Assembly: GCA_028641055.1 (NCBI GenBank)
Contig: CM054057.1
Location: 723,193,931-723,257,930 of the forward strand
Length of the DNA: 64,000 bases
Direction: 5' to 3'
DNA from: Alopecurus myosuroides
Taxonomy: Eukaryota; Streptophyta; Magnoliopsida; Poales; Poaceae
Shown piece after piece: positions 10,009 through 21,556 of the stretch (positions are counted from its first letter, which is position 1; every line of letters starts with the position of its first letter). The notes beneath the pieces are model-generated. The model made no database searches. It saw nothing but the letters and a program-made list of their open reading frames with translations, and was not told where the DNA came from. A program made the position numbers and the translations under genes.

Positions 10009-11517
10009 ATGTACAATCTACTCGAAAGAAGTTTCCAAGGGTGCGAACTAAAACACATTGTGCGATCCAGCAACGAAGAAGCGGATAAATTGGTGAACAT
10101 GGGTTCTACAAACACACCCATACCACCTGGAATATACTTCGAAAGGATGATCAAGCGCTCGGTCAAAGTCAAAAAATCAGCAGAAGCACCCGCAACATTG
10201 GAGACAGAGGTCAGCCCGCAAACTGCTATGATTGAGCTCACCCACAACATCTCAAGACAAGTTTTTATGGTCAAACCAGTCTGGACGCAGAAATACCTCG
10301 ACTACTTGTCCAACAAACAGCTCCCAGCAGATATTTGCAAGGCTAGACAGATAGTGCAACGTAGCAAAGCTTTTCGAGTACTCAACGGAGAACTATACAA
10401 GCAGCGCATATCAGGAATATTACAAAGATGCATAGCGCATGAGGACGACAAGGAACTACTACGAGATATACACCAAGCAGATTGCGGACACCATGCTAGC
10501 TGGAAGGCAATCGTGGGTAAAGCTTTTCACGCAGGGTTCTACTGGCTCACAGCAGCCAGGGATGCAAAGGACCTAGTCGACAAATGCAACGCATGTCAAA
10601 GATTCGCGCCTAAGCCGCACGTCCCTGCCACTGAGCTTCACATGATCCCAATCGCCTGGCCCTTTGCACAATGGGGGCTAGACATGGTAGGACCACTAAA
10701 AATATCAACACCAGGAGGTTACACGCACTTGCTAGTTGTAGTCGACAAATTTACAAACTGGATTGAGGCCATGCCAGTCACCTCGGCTAGCGCTCAATGT
10801 GCCGTCAAATTCCTCGACTCCATCATGTGCAGATTTGGGATACCACACAACGTCATCACCGACAATGGAAGCAATTTTACAGCAAAGGAAACAGAGCAGT
10901 TCTGCGAGGAAAAGGGCATCACCCTCCGTTTCGCCTCCGTGGCTCACCCGCAAACCAATGGTCAAGTCGAGCGATCCAACGGATTGTTCTTGGCTGGAAT
11001 AAAGAAACGACTACTAGATCGACTGCGCCCAGCGACAGGACACTGGGCAGAGGAGTTACCCTCCGTACTGTGGAGCCTGCGCACGACCCCAAATCGATCA
11101 ACAAAATACACACCATTTTTCATGGTATACGGAGCTGAAGCAGTCCTTCCCGAAGATGTCAAGTTCAGTGCCCCCCGAGTCGTCGCTTACAGCGAAGAAA
11201 CCTCTAACAGGGAACTCGCGGAAGACGTGGATGCACTCGACGAGATACGCGACATTGCACTCGCAAGATCCGCGGTATATCAACATTCGTTGCGCAACTA
11301 CAACAGCCGCCGTATACGCCACAGAGCCTTCGTGGTAGGAGATTTGGTGCTGCGACTCAAGCAGAAGGAAGGACACAAGCTCGAGCCACCGTGGGAAGGA
11401 CCCTTCATAATACACGAAGTTATCCCTGGTGGAGCATATCGACTGAAGAACCCCGAGACCGGTGGCATCTACTCCAATCCATGGAATGTTGCTCACCTCC
11501 GCAAATTCTATCCTTAG
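10009..11517 (+). CDS. Integrase of Gypsy B (open frame with second RNase H end)
   Basis: This is a 502-codon open frame. The start carries the end of the second RNase H. Then comes the HHCC zinc finger (H..H in HQADCGHHASW, C..C in CNACQRF), followed by the DDE core: D in WGLDMVGPL, D in ITDNGSNF, E in NGQVERSNGLF. The C-terminal domain has GDLVLRLKQKEGHKLEPPWE and ends WNVAHLRKFYP. All catalytic residues are present. It would insert retrotransposon cDNA into chromosomes, but normally as part of a polyprotein whose upstream part is broken here. The first in-frame ATG is probably not a natural start. Confidence 0.85.
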   Translation: MYNLLERSFQGCELKHIVRSSNEEADKLVNMGSTNTPIPPGIYFERMIKRSVKVKKSAEAPATLETEVSPQTAMIELTHNISRQVFMVKPVWTQKYLDYLSNKQLPADICKARQIVQRSKAFRVLNGELYKQRISGILQRCIAHEDDKELLRDIHQADCGHHASWKAIVGKAFHAGFYWLTAARDAKDLVDKCNACQRFAPKPHVPATELHMIPIAWPFAQWGLDMVGPLKISTPGGYTHLLVVVDKFTNWIEAMPVTSASAQCAVKFLDSIMCRFGIPHNVITDNGSNFTAKETEQFCEEKGITLRFASVAHPQTNGQVERSNGLFLAGIKKRLLDRLRPATGHWAEELPSVLWSLRTTPNRSTKYTPFFMVYGAEAVLPEDVKFSAPRVVAYSEETSNRELAEDVDALDEIRDIALARSAVYQHSLRNYNSRRIRHRAFVVGDLVLRLKQKEGHKLEPPWEGPFIIHEVIPGGAYRLKNPETGGIYSNPWNVAHLRKFYP

Positions 11518-11965
11518 ATTATTATACTCGACAAAATAAGGCTATACTAGCCATACTGTAGCTCGAAGACAATACATGGCTTCTCAGTCATATTAATAAT
11601 ATACATGGTTTCTCAAACATAGTTTCTCAAGTCATTGATTTTTACACGCTAAAAAAATATGTATACACCCTAAACACAAGGGGGCTACGCCTAACTTAGC
11701 ATCATTTACAAATACAAGAGTACAAACAAGGGGTGCACCTTATAAAGTTTCAAGACAACTATACAAAATCAAACAGGATATATACATCCTATAATTACAT
11801 ATGGCGACGAGAAATTTCCTCAGCTAGAACCCGATACACCTCATCAGAGGTCAGTCGAATAATCTCCTCTGCAGCAGGTAGAACGACTGTATAATGAGAC
11901 GTCATATCGACTGGAGCATTTGGGGGCTTGGCCACGGAATTGAAATTAACCTCGGGATGCCATAA
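11518..11965. other. Spacer between integrase and the antisense gene of Gypsy B
   Basis: AT-rich, non-coding on both strands as far as I can see. It contains AAGGGGGCTAC at about 11690, which resembles this element's polypurine tract. It presumably holds the 3' end of the antisense transcript. Confidence 0.4.
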
Positions 11966-14900
11966 TCAAACAAACGAGAGTGCTACTAGCGACCCACAGA
12001 TCAACTTTTGACGGATGCACTCCCGAATCTCGCCTACTCGACCAAAAGTTCTGAGTAGCTGGCTCAAATCTTCTGGACCCCTTTCCAAGGGATAAAAAGC
12101 GCCATTCAAAGCTATCAGGGCCTCGTGACAACTATCGACCAGTATCTTCGCTTGGCCCCCACGATACTTCAGAGTGGCAAGAACAAAGCCCCGACTACGG
12201 TCAGACCAGAAGTTATTTGCATGTGGTTTAGAACTACTGGCTTTGTGAAGAATATGGTTTTCCACCCAATGCTTTTCACACCGTTCGTCAGGCTGAACAA
12301 CTGTAAAGAAAGCTACAGAGAGTCAAGTAAAGAAAAAAGACACAAAGTGCTAGGGGGCTGAAGTACTTACAAAACATATCCTTGGCAACAGCTGCCAATT
12401 CATCCATCACAAACTGCTCACGTTCAACCGCAAGCTTCTGTTTGGACCTGGCTACGTCAGCCACCCCGCGCAAAGCTTTTAGCTTGCGTTCACCATCCGC
12501 GACACGGTCACGGAGGCCGGCAAAAGTACCAACAGCTGCAACAAGAGGATCTGCTTGTGCAGCAGATCCACTCGAAGACTCCGCGACAACGCCTGTTACC
12601 TGAAGGAAGATAAGAAAAAGATAAGGAACAATTCAAAGACGCTCCATTCGAGAAATAAACCACCTATTCGACAGGTGCTCGGGGGCTACTCCCATCGGGA
12701 GAAACTCGTGACAATCAATCGCAGAAAGCATCTCAGATATCAAAAGAACATTTCGATTAAAGATAGAATACGGGGATACATCCCAAGGTTCATTACATCG
12801 GAAGCACAAACTACTTAAAGACTATCCTAAGGAACTACAGAAGTGCTGCCACTCGCGGCAGATTGCCCCCTGTGACTAGCACGGGCAATCAAATCAGACA
12901 ACTTCCGGGCAAGAACTCCAGTCGGATCGCCGAAAGGACGAAGCGCTACCTTTCTGCCCATAGTAGCATCGACGGGGAGGTTCGAGTACGCCTCGTCCAA
13001 GCCTGCGACTGCGTGCGCCAGTGCAAACTGGATGGCAGTCTTCGCCCCGGACTCCGACTGAGCGACCGAGTAGGTCTGAAGGAGATCTCCCTCCAGGAAA
13101 ACCTTTAAGAGGCCATCCAGCGTGGGCGGAACCGTAGCGTCGACCAGAAGCGCCCGTGGAGTTGCGTCAACACTTGAGTAGCATCGCCAATCAGTGAGAA
13201 AATCCCGTTAGCATGCCTTCGAAGCTGAGCGCAGGAATCTGTCAAGGCGTCCATCCGCTGAACTCCGGGCAGTTCCAGCGCAACACTAAGAAGATCTGAA
13301 GAAAGAAGCGTTAAATCCAAAGAACTTACCAGGCAATCAAGAAACAACAAAGGACAAGTGCAACTTACCCGCAAAACGCTGGGCCAGAGGGCGAAGGAAG
13401 TCAACAAGATCGTTGTCCTGGGCATCCGCAAGCTTTCCCTCGAGGTCAGTCGACTGCTTGCGAGAGGATTCAAGTTCCTTTCGAGCAGCTTCCAACTGAG
13501 CCTCCAGGGTGCCTACCCGAGTGACAGCATCCAACTTCTCGGCCTTCAGCACTTCGTCTTGAGCTACACAGCGATAAATTTAAACACAAAGTAATTCGCA
13601 TGAGCAAAAAGATTGGATATAAGGAGTAGATAAACTTACCTCGAAGAAGCTCTCTCTCCGAGACGAGTCGATCGCGATCTGTCCGAAGGGTCAGACAATC
13701 TGTCTCAGCCGAGATAATGCGACGGCCAATGGCTGCAAAGGAGTCAAGAAGAGACTGCAAAAACATGAAGATGAAAGAGTCAGAGAGGGAAGATTGAGCC
13801 TATAAACGACCGCAAACAATCGAGTATAGCCTCGGGGGCTACTCCCATCGGGAGCACTGCCGTGCACCCGATAAAATGAAGAAAAGAAAAGAGCTTAAGT
13901 TCTTGAGCCTGTAGCAAATCGCAAGCGATTAACTACAGCCTCGAGGGCTACTCCCATCGGGAGCACTGCCGTGCACCCGATAAAAATCCCAAACAAACAA
14001 AGTACAAGACGCAAAAGAAAATAGCAAAATTTACCTGGCCTTGAGAAATGCAGAGAGGATCAGCCGAGCTACCCGACACTTCTTTCGAAGTCGAGGCCCC
14101 AACTGCAAAGCTAGGGAGCCTATATTCCGTAGCTCCAGCTGTGGGGGCTGGACTCGGTGAATTCTGGACGGTCCCGGCAGTTGGGGTCCCACCCGCAGCA
14201 GCGGCTTCTTTCCTTTTCTCGAGAGGAAGAGAAGAGGCAAACCGGCCGGGGCTGATGGACTGGAGCCTATCATGAAGGAATACAAAAAATGTCAAAAGAA
14301 ACAAGAAGGGAACGTTCGACTAGAACGAAGAAGCAAAAACTTACTTGTCGTCTTTGTCGTCCAGCATATCCGCGTTCCAGGCGGTCTGGATCTTCGGCTG
14401 AGGAGCGGGAGGAGCGCGCACACTAAGCGGAGTCACGACGAGAGGCTCTTTGTCAGATCCCCCACCCAAGGAATTATCCTTGGAGGTGGCCTCATCGTAT
14501 CCCGCTCGGCAGCGTTTGCGGTGGTGGAGATCGCAACCCGATTCTTCCACGTCATCCGAAGAATCGCTCTCGGAACTCGAGTCGGCATCGGCAACGCTGG
14601 TGTCGACAGGGACATCCAGGTTACTCGCCAACAGATCCAAGGCTTCTTCACCGGAGACTGGCGGGTAGCAGGTGACCACCGCCAAACTCTACAAGAAGAA
14701 AACAAAAAGAAGAAAAGGAAAAAGAAATTCAGTCGACAAACTTTTGACCAAGAAAAAGGACTAAGACAAGGAAAAATTGAAACTTACATCAGATGGAGGA
14801 GGCTTCGAGGCTTCAAAAGCTACGATTGGACAATCGGGAAAGACTCGCCTACCTTCAGCTTCGTGATGGCCGCGATCTTCTTCTCAAACACAGCATTCGA

Positions 14901-15761
14901 GAGTTCTTCTCGGTTCACTCGGCTGGGGTCTGCAGCTCTTTGATACTCCCACATGGTGGAAGGCCTCGCTTGCAGGGGCTGGATCCTACGCTTAAGGAAC
15001 AAGCTCACAAAATGCAAGCCGTTCAGCGCAACTCCTGCAGTCTGATCGCGGAGCTCTACAACCTTGGCGAGTAGAGGAGCGACGACTCGGCTTTCTTTGA
15101 CTGAGAGCCTGTGCGCCCAAGATTTTCACCGCTTCAAGACGGCAAACGGGTGAAATTCGTTAACTCCACCCGCTCTGTCGTCGACGTCGTAGAACCATTT
15201 CTTCCTCCACCCTTGCGCGGAGTCGAGGAGTTGCATATCGAAGTAGAGGGTGTCCGACTTCGCCTGGATTCCGAAGCCGCCGGTGCGCAGCGTCTCCCCG
15301 AGCTCAGTCTCCACCCGCGATCTCTCGCGGAAAGCCCGCACCTTGAACAGCGCCTTCCAGAGGCCCCAGTGTGGGCGAATGCCAAGAAAGCACTCGCAAA
15401 GCACGATGAAGCATGAGATGTTCTGCACCGCGTTCGGAGGCAAATCGTGGAGCTGTATGCCATAGACATACAACAATGCCACGAAGAAAGGATGGAGGGG
15501 GAGAGACAGCCCACGCGAAACGTGATCCGCGAAGATCACGCGTTCGCTCGCGTGGGGATTGGGTACCTCTTCCTTCTTGCCGAGGCGAACCCGCTTCTCG
15601 GCTTCGGGAGGCAGCAATCCCTCCATCTGCATCTACTTGATGCTCTTCTGCGTGGTGTTGGCGGAGCGCCAGTCGCCGGAGCGCGGAGCAGGTGCAGCAC
15701 GGGCATCTTCGGGCGCCCGAGAGGAGGAAACCGCGGCTCTGCGTTTCTTGCCTCCCGCCAT
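11966..15761 (-). pseudogene. Multi-exon antisense gene of Gypsy B (gypsy-type 'putative transposase' family, coiled-coil tail)
   Basis: Start ATG at 15761-15759 (MAGGKKRRAA). The first long exon carries the domain listed as 'putative gypsy type transposon' (PF04195-like): LPLHPFFVALLYVYGIQLHD and CFIVLCECFLGIRPHWGLWK. Splice signals on the minus strand bound further exons near 15761-14788, 14689-14345, 14266-14035, 13754-13639, 13563-13369, 13286-12827, 12601-12370 and 12302-11966. The acidic Ser/Asp exon and the coiled-coil exons (KAEKLDAVTRVGTLEAQLEA) fit this family. In-frame stops at about 15635 and 15123 and a frameshift near 13130 break it. A C-terminal frame stops at 12827, so exons below that may be alternative or a second gene. 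Molecular function is not known. Confidence 0.65.
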
Positions 15762-15870
15762 GAGCTCTGGTGCAAGCTTGAGGACAGAGGGCGCGAGGAA
15801 GACGAAGGCTACGAAGGTGGAAGCTGGGAAGCGAATGACGAGAAGTTTTCACTTTTCACCAAAGGACCGT

Positions 15871-15878
15871 ATTTATAC
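15871..15878 (-). promoter_or_regulatory. TATA box of the antisense gene
   Basis: On the minus strand GTGTATAAATAC lies about 110 bases upstream of the antisense ATG (15761), a normal plant promoter distance. It suggests the antisense gene has its own promoter separate from the LTR. Confidence 0.55.
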
Positions 15879-15879
15879 A

Positions 15880-16394
15880 CGGTGTCATCTAATCGTGGCC
15901 GCTCATCGAGCGACGTGGCGCTCATCGCGGCAGCCACGCGTGAAGCCGAAACAAAACGGCGGTGAAAGTTGTTTCGTGCCACGATCTTAACAGAAGATCG
16001 TGCGCAATTACTGCGCGCAGTTCGCGTAAAAACCGGAAACGACGTCTCGTTTCCGGTCAAAAAGCTGACAAGGTGGGCCAGCGCCTCTGCTCTCGCTCCG
16101 TCACGTCCCATCGGGAGGATAAAGTGCGCCGTGACGTCATAGCGCACATCATCAAGCCCAGAATTTCTTCGGATAAAAGCCCCAAACACGAAAAAAACTT
16201 CGTATGGGCAAATCAAAACGCGAAAACTCCTTCGCATAAAGCTCCAAACACGAAATAACTTTGTATGGACAAACTGTGACGCGAAAATTCTCTCGCATGA
16301 AAGCCCCAGATACGAAATTTCTTTTCGAATGGGCATGACAAGATTTTCAAACACGAAAGCTCTTTCGTATGGAAGGAAGATTACGGAGCACAAA
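15880..16394. repeat. Gypsy B upstream-of-antisense region with degenerate tandem repeats
   Basis: Between about 16163 and 16375 a unit of roughly 61-66 bases recurs about three times. It is built from CGCATAAAGC-, CAAACACGAAA- and CTTCGTATGG-like blocks. It is non-coding. The part before it is GC-rich with no gene seen. The solo LTR insertion follows directly at 16395. Confidence 0.5.
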
Positions 16395-17299
16395 TGTAAC
16401 ACCCCTGTTTTAAAGCACTTGTTTAATAGTATATTAGCAAGCCTCTTAAGACTTTTGTAAGACAATTGAGTGGACAACATGTTTGTGTAGTCATGTTTAT
16501 CTATGCAATATAAGTGGTGTGTTTCTTTTCACTCATTTGAGGATTTTCCCTGATGATTGATTATTTCCTGCCTGATGTTTTTCAACTGGAAACCCTAAGA
16601 TTTTTCTTCTCAAATTTTGAGAAATGATTGATTCACTCATGATAGCATTATTTAGTCATGTATTGACCAAGGAAACATTTTGGTTTGGATTTAAATAGCT
16701 TTGGGAATTTATTTCCTATCTAAACTTTTAGCAGGAAAACATCAGGACTAGCTGTTTTCCACCCTTGTTTTCAGGAAGTAAACACATTTGATTTGTTGTT
16801 CTCTTGTGGTATTATGATTGACCATGTTATGGAATACAACTAAATGCCACTGGTTTAAATTTATCACTTGGAAAACAACCTAACCCATGATTGTTTTCCT
16901 AGTATAAAAATATTGCAAAACCAATTCTTTTTGGAAAAACAGAAACATAGCTTTTTGGACAGTTGTTATCAGAGGGTTAACCAACTCCATTTTTTGTGTA
17001 CTGGTTGTTTTCACAAACTAGAAAGTGCATAGAACATTACCAACTTGAATTTTCAAAATCCAAGTTCATTTGCCCTTTCAAACAGAAGCAAACTTTTGCT
17101 TCAAATCTCTGTTTTTCCAACACTTAATGAAATTAGCACTATTGCATTTTCTGAATTTTCTGAATCTGTTTTTGAACAGAACTTGGGGGATGAATTTCTT
17201 GAGCTATACTTGATCTTTTCGTGTGGATTTTGGTTCTAGTTATTCACCTAGGATCCCTCTGTAACCCCTTGTGCTTACATGCCCGAGAGATACCTTAGC

Positions 17300-17920
17300 C
17301 AAGAAGGAAGGAGGAGGGGAAGTAGGGCTCGGGTAGGAGGGCGGTGTGCAAGTGGCATAGCCAAAAAAAAACCTCATGCCTCTCTACCCTAGCTCTACTG
17401 TGGTCACTAGTGCTTTTTGCACCGCCCCTGGCTCGAGAGAACACGAGGGAAACGGCCCCCCCTTCCCTCTGCGTGCCAACGTGCACACGCACATGCCACC
17501 CGAGAGCACGCCACACGGGCCCGTGCCTACAAAGCCTCCGAGGGCTTGCCATTTCGCCACATCACCCCTCACCCCTCCACTACACCACCCCCGAGGCGCC
17601 AAGCCGTGCCTCGCCGTGTGCGAGCGTCACGAGCATTTTCTTCCCGCCGGCCACCGCAAGATTCCACCGAAGCGTAACGATCAACCCGTGCCCTAGCGCT
17701 CGTCATTTTTGCATGCGCGAGCTTCCCGTAACCCTGGCCACCTCCCTGACATCCCCCGCGGTCCTTTTGCTTGCAGGAAGGCCCGCGCCATCGCCGCTGT
17801 GTCCGCCGCGCCGTCACAGAGAGGAGCTCGCCGGGGAGGAAACGAACACCGCCACCACCGCGCCACCAGCACCCCACGACCCCACCGCCACCACGCGCCG
17901 CTCGACAGCAGCCCTAGGTG
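17300..17920 (+). promoter_or_regulatory. GC/CT-rich leader-like block in the solo LTR
   Basis: It contains a CT-rich tract with TACCCTAGCTC, then GC-rich DNA ending in a strong splice donor CCCTAG/GTGAGC at about 17915. An open frame from 17344 passes through this donor in phase 1, the phase needed to join the exon at 19905. Composition alone can give long frames in such GC-rich DNA, so the coding interpretation is weak. Confidence 0.3.
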
Positions 17921-19904
17921 AGCACCCCGCTCGCCCCGTGCACGCCGGTGAGGTGTTTGACGCCGGTTTTGTCATGTGAGGAGAGAGGAGGAAGAAAAGA
18001 GCCGCGCCGTCGACCGGAAGATCTACGTCTGCGCTTAAACGGGCGTTTCCCGCGTCCTCCGCCCACGCGCGCGCGCAGCTGGGCTAGCCTAGGCGCTAGT
18101 TGGGCTGGGCGCGGCAGATCTGGCCCATTTGGGCAGTTCCCTGTTAATTTTTAAATTAGCATTTTTCTGCCAGAAAGATTGCTGCTAGCTTTTGTCCTAG
18201 AAAGGTTAGCAAACCATTTTATTTGTCCTTGACAATTTTTGTACCTATAGCCATACAAAATCACAACCATCTCCTTTTGGCAGAATAATGTTTTGACTTT
18301 TATTTATTTTTCTATAGCCATTTTTCCAGACAGTACCCTTAAAATTGAAATGAATAGAACTTCAAAAATACAAAACCTTTTTGAGCAAACTCAACTGTTT
18401 TGGAAATCCCATGTAAATACCTACCAGTAGAATTTTAGTTTGAACCAAGGTAAGTTACAATTTGGAAATGCCATCCATTTTGGTGAAACATCTATGATCT
18501 ATTCCAGGATTTTTAAGGGGAGTTTGGGACATTATTTTTGAGTGGGACAAATTGGAGAGGCTTTGTAATGATAAGGAATATCACATCCTAGAAGGAGTTA
18601 ATTTTTTAAGCCATAAAACAAATTAGGGAGACAGAACAAGTTTTGGTACTTTTCTGCCAAATTTTTATTTCTAGATCTTGTTTTATATGTTCATTTTGTG
18701 ATGTGCACATGATGTGTTCTTGCTTGTAATGTTGTTTTATAGTGTAGTAATGATGTTTACATGTTATATGAACATGTTAGAATAAATGGTTTGAGTGGTA
18801 GAGTTTTTAGAATTATTTTCCATGCATAGATCTTGCTCATAGCTTAATTTTCTATCTAGGGTTTTGAGTAGATTTTTAAATGTGTACTAGGCTTATTACT
18901 AGATTAATTTTCATGGAACCAGTACCATTTAGGTACTGTTATTTTGGTTACAGCACCTCTGGTTACTTGGTGCTTGTGTTTGAAGTAGATTTAGATAGCA
19001 AGGCTTAAGGTCTAGATTTCCTACTAGATTATTCATGCATGCTTTTTGTCTTGTTTTCCACTAGGGAAAAATATGATTCTTTGTGGTTGAAAACAGAGGA
19101 TGAAATTTCCTTGTGGCATTGTTATCCTTGTGTTTTCACCTCTGATAATTTTCCCCTTAAGTATTAGAAAATGTTTGAGTAACATTTGGGTGCCTAGATT
19201 TAATTCCCTCACATGTGTAGCATTTTTAGTCTAGTTTTTCCTTGGTTAATAGCTAGACTTATTATTTTGTTGTGGAGGATCCAGTAGCATTTTGGTACTG
19301 ATTATAGGAGTATTTTACCTCTGTTAGTTTGCACACTTGTGCCTAAAATTAACAAGTGAAGTATAAACTAGTCTAGTATTTTTCCCAAGTTTCTACTAGT
19401 ATGAGTAGGAGTTTGTGGGACTAGTTTGTTTGTTTTGAGAATTTTTAGAAATGTGACCAGAGGCTTATTAACCTCTTTATGAGCATTATGCTAGTGGAAC
19501 ACCCACTGGTATTTTTTGTATCATGGTGGAAAATGAGCTTGACTTGTTGTCATGAGCCTTTTTCACCACTTGCATAATTTAGCTTATTATTTGTACTTGC
19601 CATCGAGAATATTGGGGAAGTTTCTAGACATCAAATTGTGTTTTATGTGACACCCTACTGTCTAGTAACATGGGTTTTACCCCACTGGTCCATAGGGCTC
19701 TTAACTAAAAATCATTGAGTTTGGCCACACCTAAACACTAGGAAAAAGAAGATTTTCCCACTATAGTTTTTATGCCAATTTTCTTAAGGGAAAATTGAAT
19801 ACCTTGAGTGTTACATTTTAATTGCTTGTTGTATGTATCACTTGTAGCATTGTTTGTCTTGGTTGGCTCTGAAAGTGTGCCTTTATTTCTTTTTACAACG
19901 TTAG

Positions 19905-21281
19905 AAAACGAGGAGGAAGGAATTGCTGAAGAGGGGTATTGCAACTCCTGTTACTTTCAGGACCAGGACCATCACTTGTACCAAGGCAAGCCATCCTAAT
20001 GCTTGCTGTATAAATACTTATCATTATCTATCATGCATGCTTTTCACTTCTGAAGTTTTCACAAAACTATACTCTCAAAACTATTTTTGTTGTCAATACT
20101 ACTACTATTAATATTATTAGAAGGAGGAATCATATTAATAGTCAACTTGGTATTACCAAGCCTTAGCCACTAAATGGTATATAAATACCATCCACCCAAT
20201 TAAAACTTGAGTTCTTAAATGAACTAAATAAAATGTGCTTTTGTAAACAAATGGCTTATGGAAGAAAAATCCCGGAGGAAGGGTGAGACCCTGTCTACCG
20301 GAAGGATGTCATGATGGGAAATTTTTGAGAAATGTTTACAAAAGACACATAACCTAGTCTTCGCTGGACAACCATTATCGTACTGCCACTTTACCCCAAT
20401 ATGGGTAGGGGCTTGATTAAAAACTTGTTATGGTTAGTATGTGAGCTATCTCAAGTGCTATAGAGGATTGGATCCTCCGAACCGAAGTGTCGCTAGGAGT
20501 GAGCATACGGGACATCTAAAGTGTGGGATTAATTTTCCCTCCGGATGCAGCAGTTGGGTCTCCTGTCTGGGCGGTGTGTGACACGGCTTGCCGAGGAGGG
20601 GGAACCCCAATTGAAGAGATAGTCATGTACTAGCTTGTACATAGTGGATAATCAAGATCAGTTATCTGATGTTCTCATAGGTTGAGGACAGTCCATGGTT
20701 GTTTCATGGCGGATTCTGGATCTAGTGGAAATGTGTACACCTCTGCAGAGTAAAACTATTTCGAGATAGCCGCGTCCTCGGATATGGACGGTTGAATGGC
20801 CATGTAGCTAGTATTGTGTCAACTTTTCAAAAGAGGTTTTGAAGGACGACTTTGTACCTGCGAGGTACTATGGAGGAATGACTTGGTATCTGCGAGATAC
20901 GGATGAGAAGGAAACTATTACTAAAAGTTTCTGAAAAGAAAACTTTCTTTTCTAAAAGTCTTATAAAACCTCCAAGATATGTGATATCTACGAGAGAAAA
21001 ACTACATTATTTTAAAGGATTTTTCACAAAGAACGAAACTTGAAGAATCAACCATGATAAATCTTTTATCTGTCATGGGTAGCTGAACCATATGTATGGC
21101 CTACCCACTCCACCAAATATGCATGTATGCATAATTGTAAGCTTATAAAGGATGTCTTTTTGAGTACATTCAAATGTACTCATTTGGTTTCGCCCCTGGT
21201 ATCTACTTATCAGACTACGAGGAGCCACCCCAGGAGGAGTTCTATGAGGAGGAGTTCTACACTGATGGCCCTGCGAGTTAG
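19905..21281 (+). other. Putative two-exon acidic reading frame inside the solo LTR (second family)
   Basis: The exon-like segment 19905-19985 follows ACGTTAG and encodes ENEEEGIAEEGYCNSCYFQ and a short tail. It ends CAAG/GCAAGC, again a GC-type donor. The last segment 21214-21281 follows CTTATCAG and encodes DYEEPPQEEFYEEEFYTDG plus three residues and a stop. The junction codon is GAC (D) in phase 1, exactly as in the Gypsy A LTR. The two families share exon order, phase, GC donor and an acidic, Tyr-rich tail starting DY, although nucleotide similarity is low. Function unknown. Confidence 0.45.
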
Positions 21282-21556
21282 GATCGTCTCCCAGTCAGCA
21301 GCCTGTAGGATGAGGCGTGACTCGGGTTCTACTACGCTATGCTTGTCGTCTTCCGCTGTGTTTATTTTGAATGTCTGTCTTGTGTGACAGTTATCAAGAA
21401 CTTGGTCATGTGACCATTTATGTAAGACTCTAATATTCGTGTAATGGATGATGTATTCTGTATGCCAACTACGTATGTTGTTCACAACTGGTTATTCTGG
21501 GATTGTGAATGAATGCATATGTGGGGTTCTGAACCTTCCGGTTTGAGGCCTCTACA

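Larger units (their letters stand above)
16395..21556 (+). repeat. Solo LTR of a second long-LTR Gypsy family (about 5.2 kb) inside Gypsy B
   Basis: It starts TGTAACACCCCTG and ends CCTCTACA, giving TGTA/TACA ends. The left flank ACAAA and right flank AAAAA differ by one base in an A-rich site, so the target duplication is imperfect or mutated. No internal region, primer site or gag/pol is present, hence a solo LTR. The layout parallels the Gypsy A LTR: AT-rich start, GC-rich transcribed-looking block (17300-18130), long AT-rich part, exon-like frames near the end. Gypsy B sequence resumes at about 21557. Confidence 0.65.

Noticed and set aside
15304..15965. Plus-strand frames of 140-170 codons around 15.4-16.0 kb
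   Set aside because: They overlap the better-supported antisense exon, which has domain similarity, splice sites and a TATA box.
17344..17979. 211-codon frame in the solo LTR as a protein gene
   Set aside because: Pro/Ala/Arg/Thr-rich composition typical of random GC-rich DNA; only its in-phase splice donor is noted as a weak hint.
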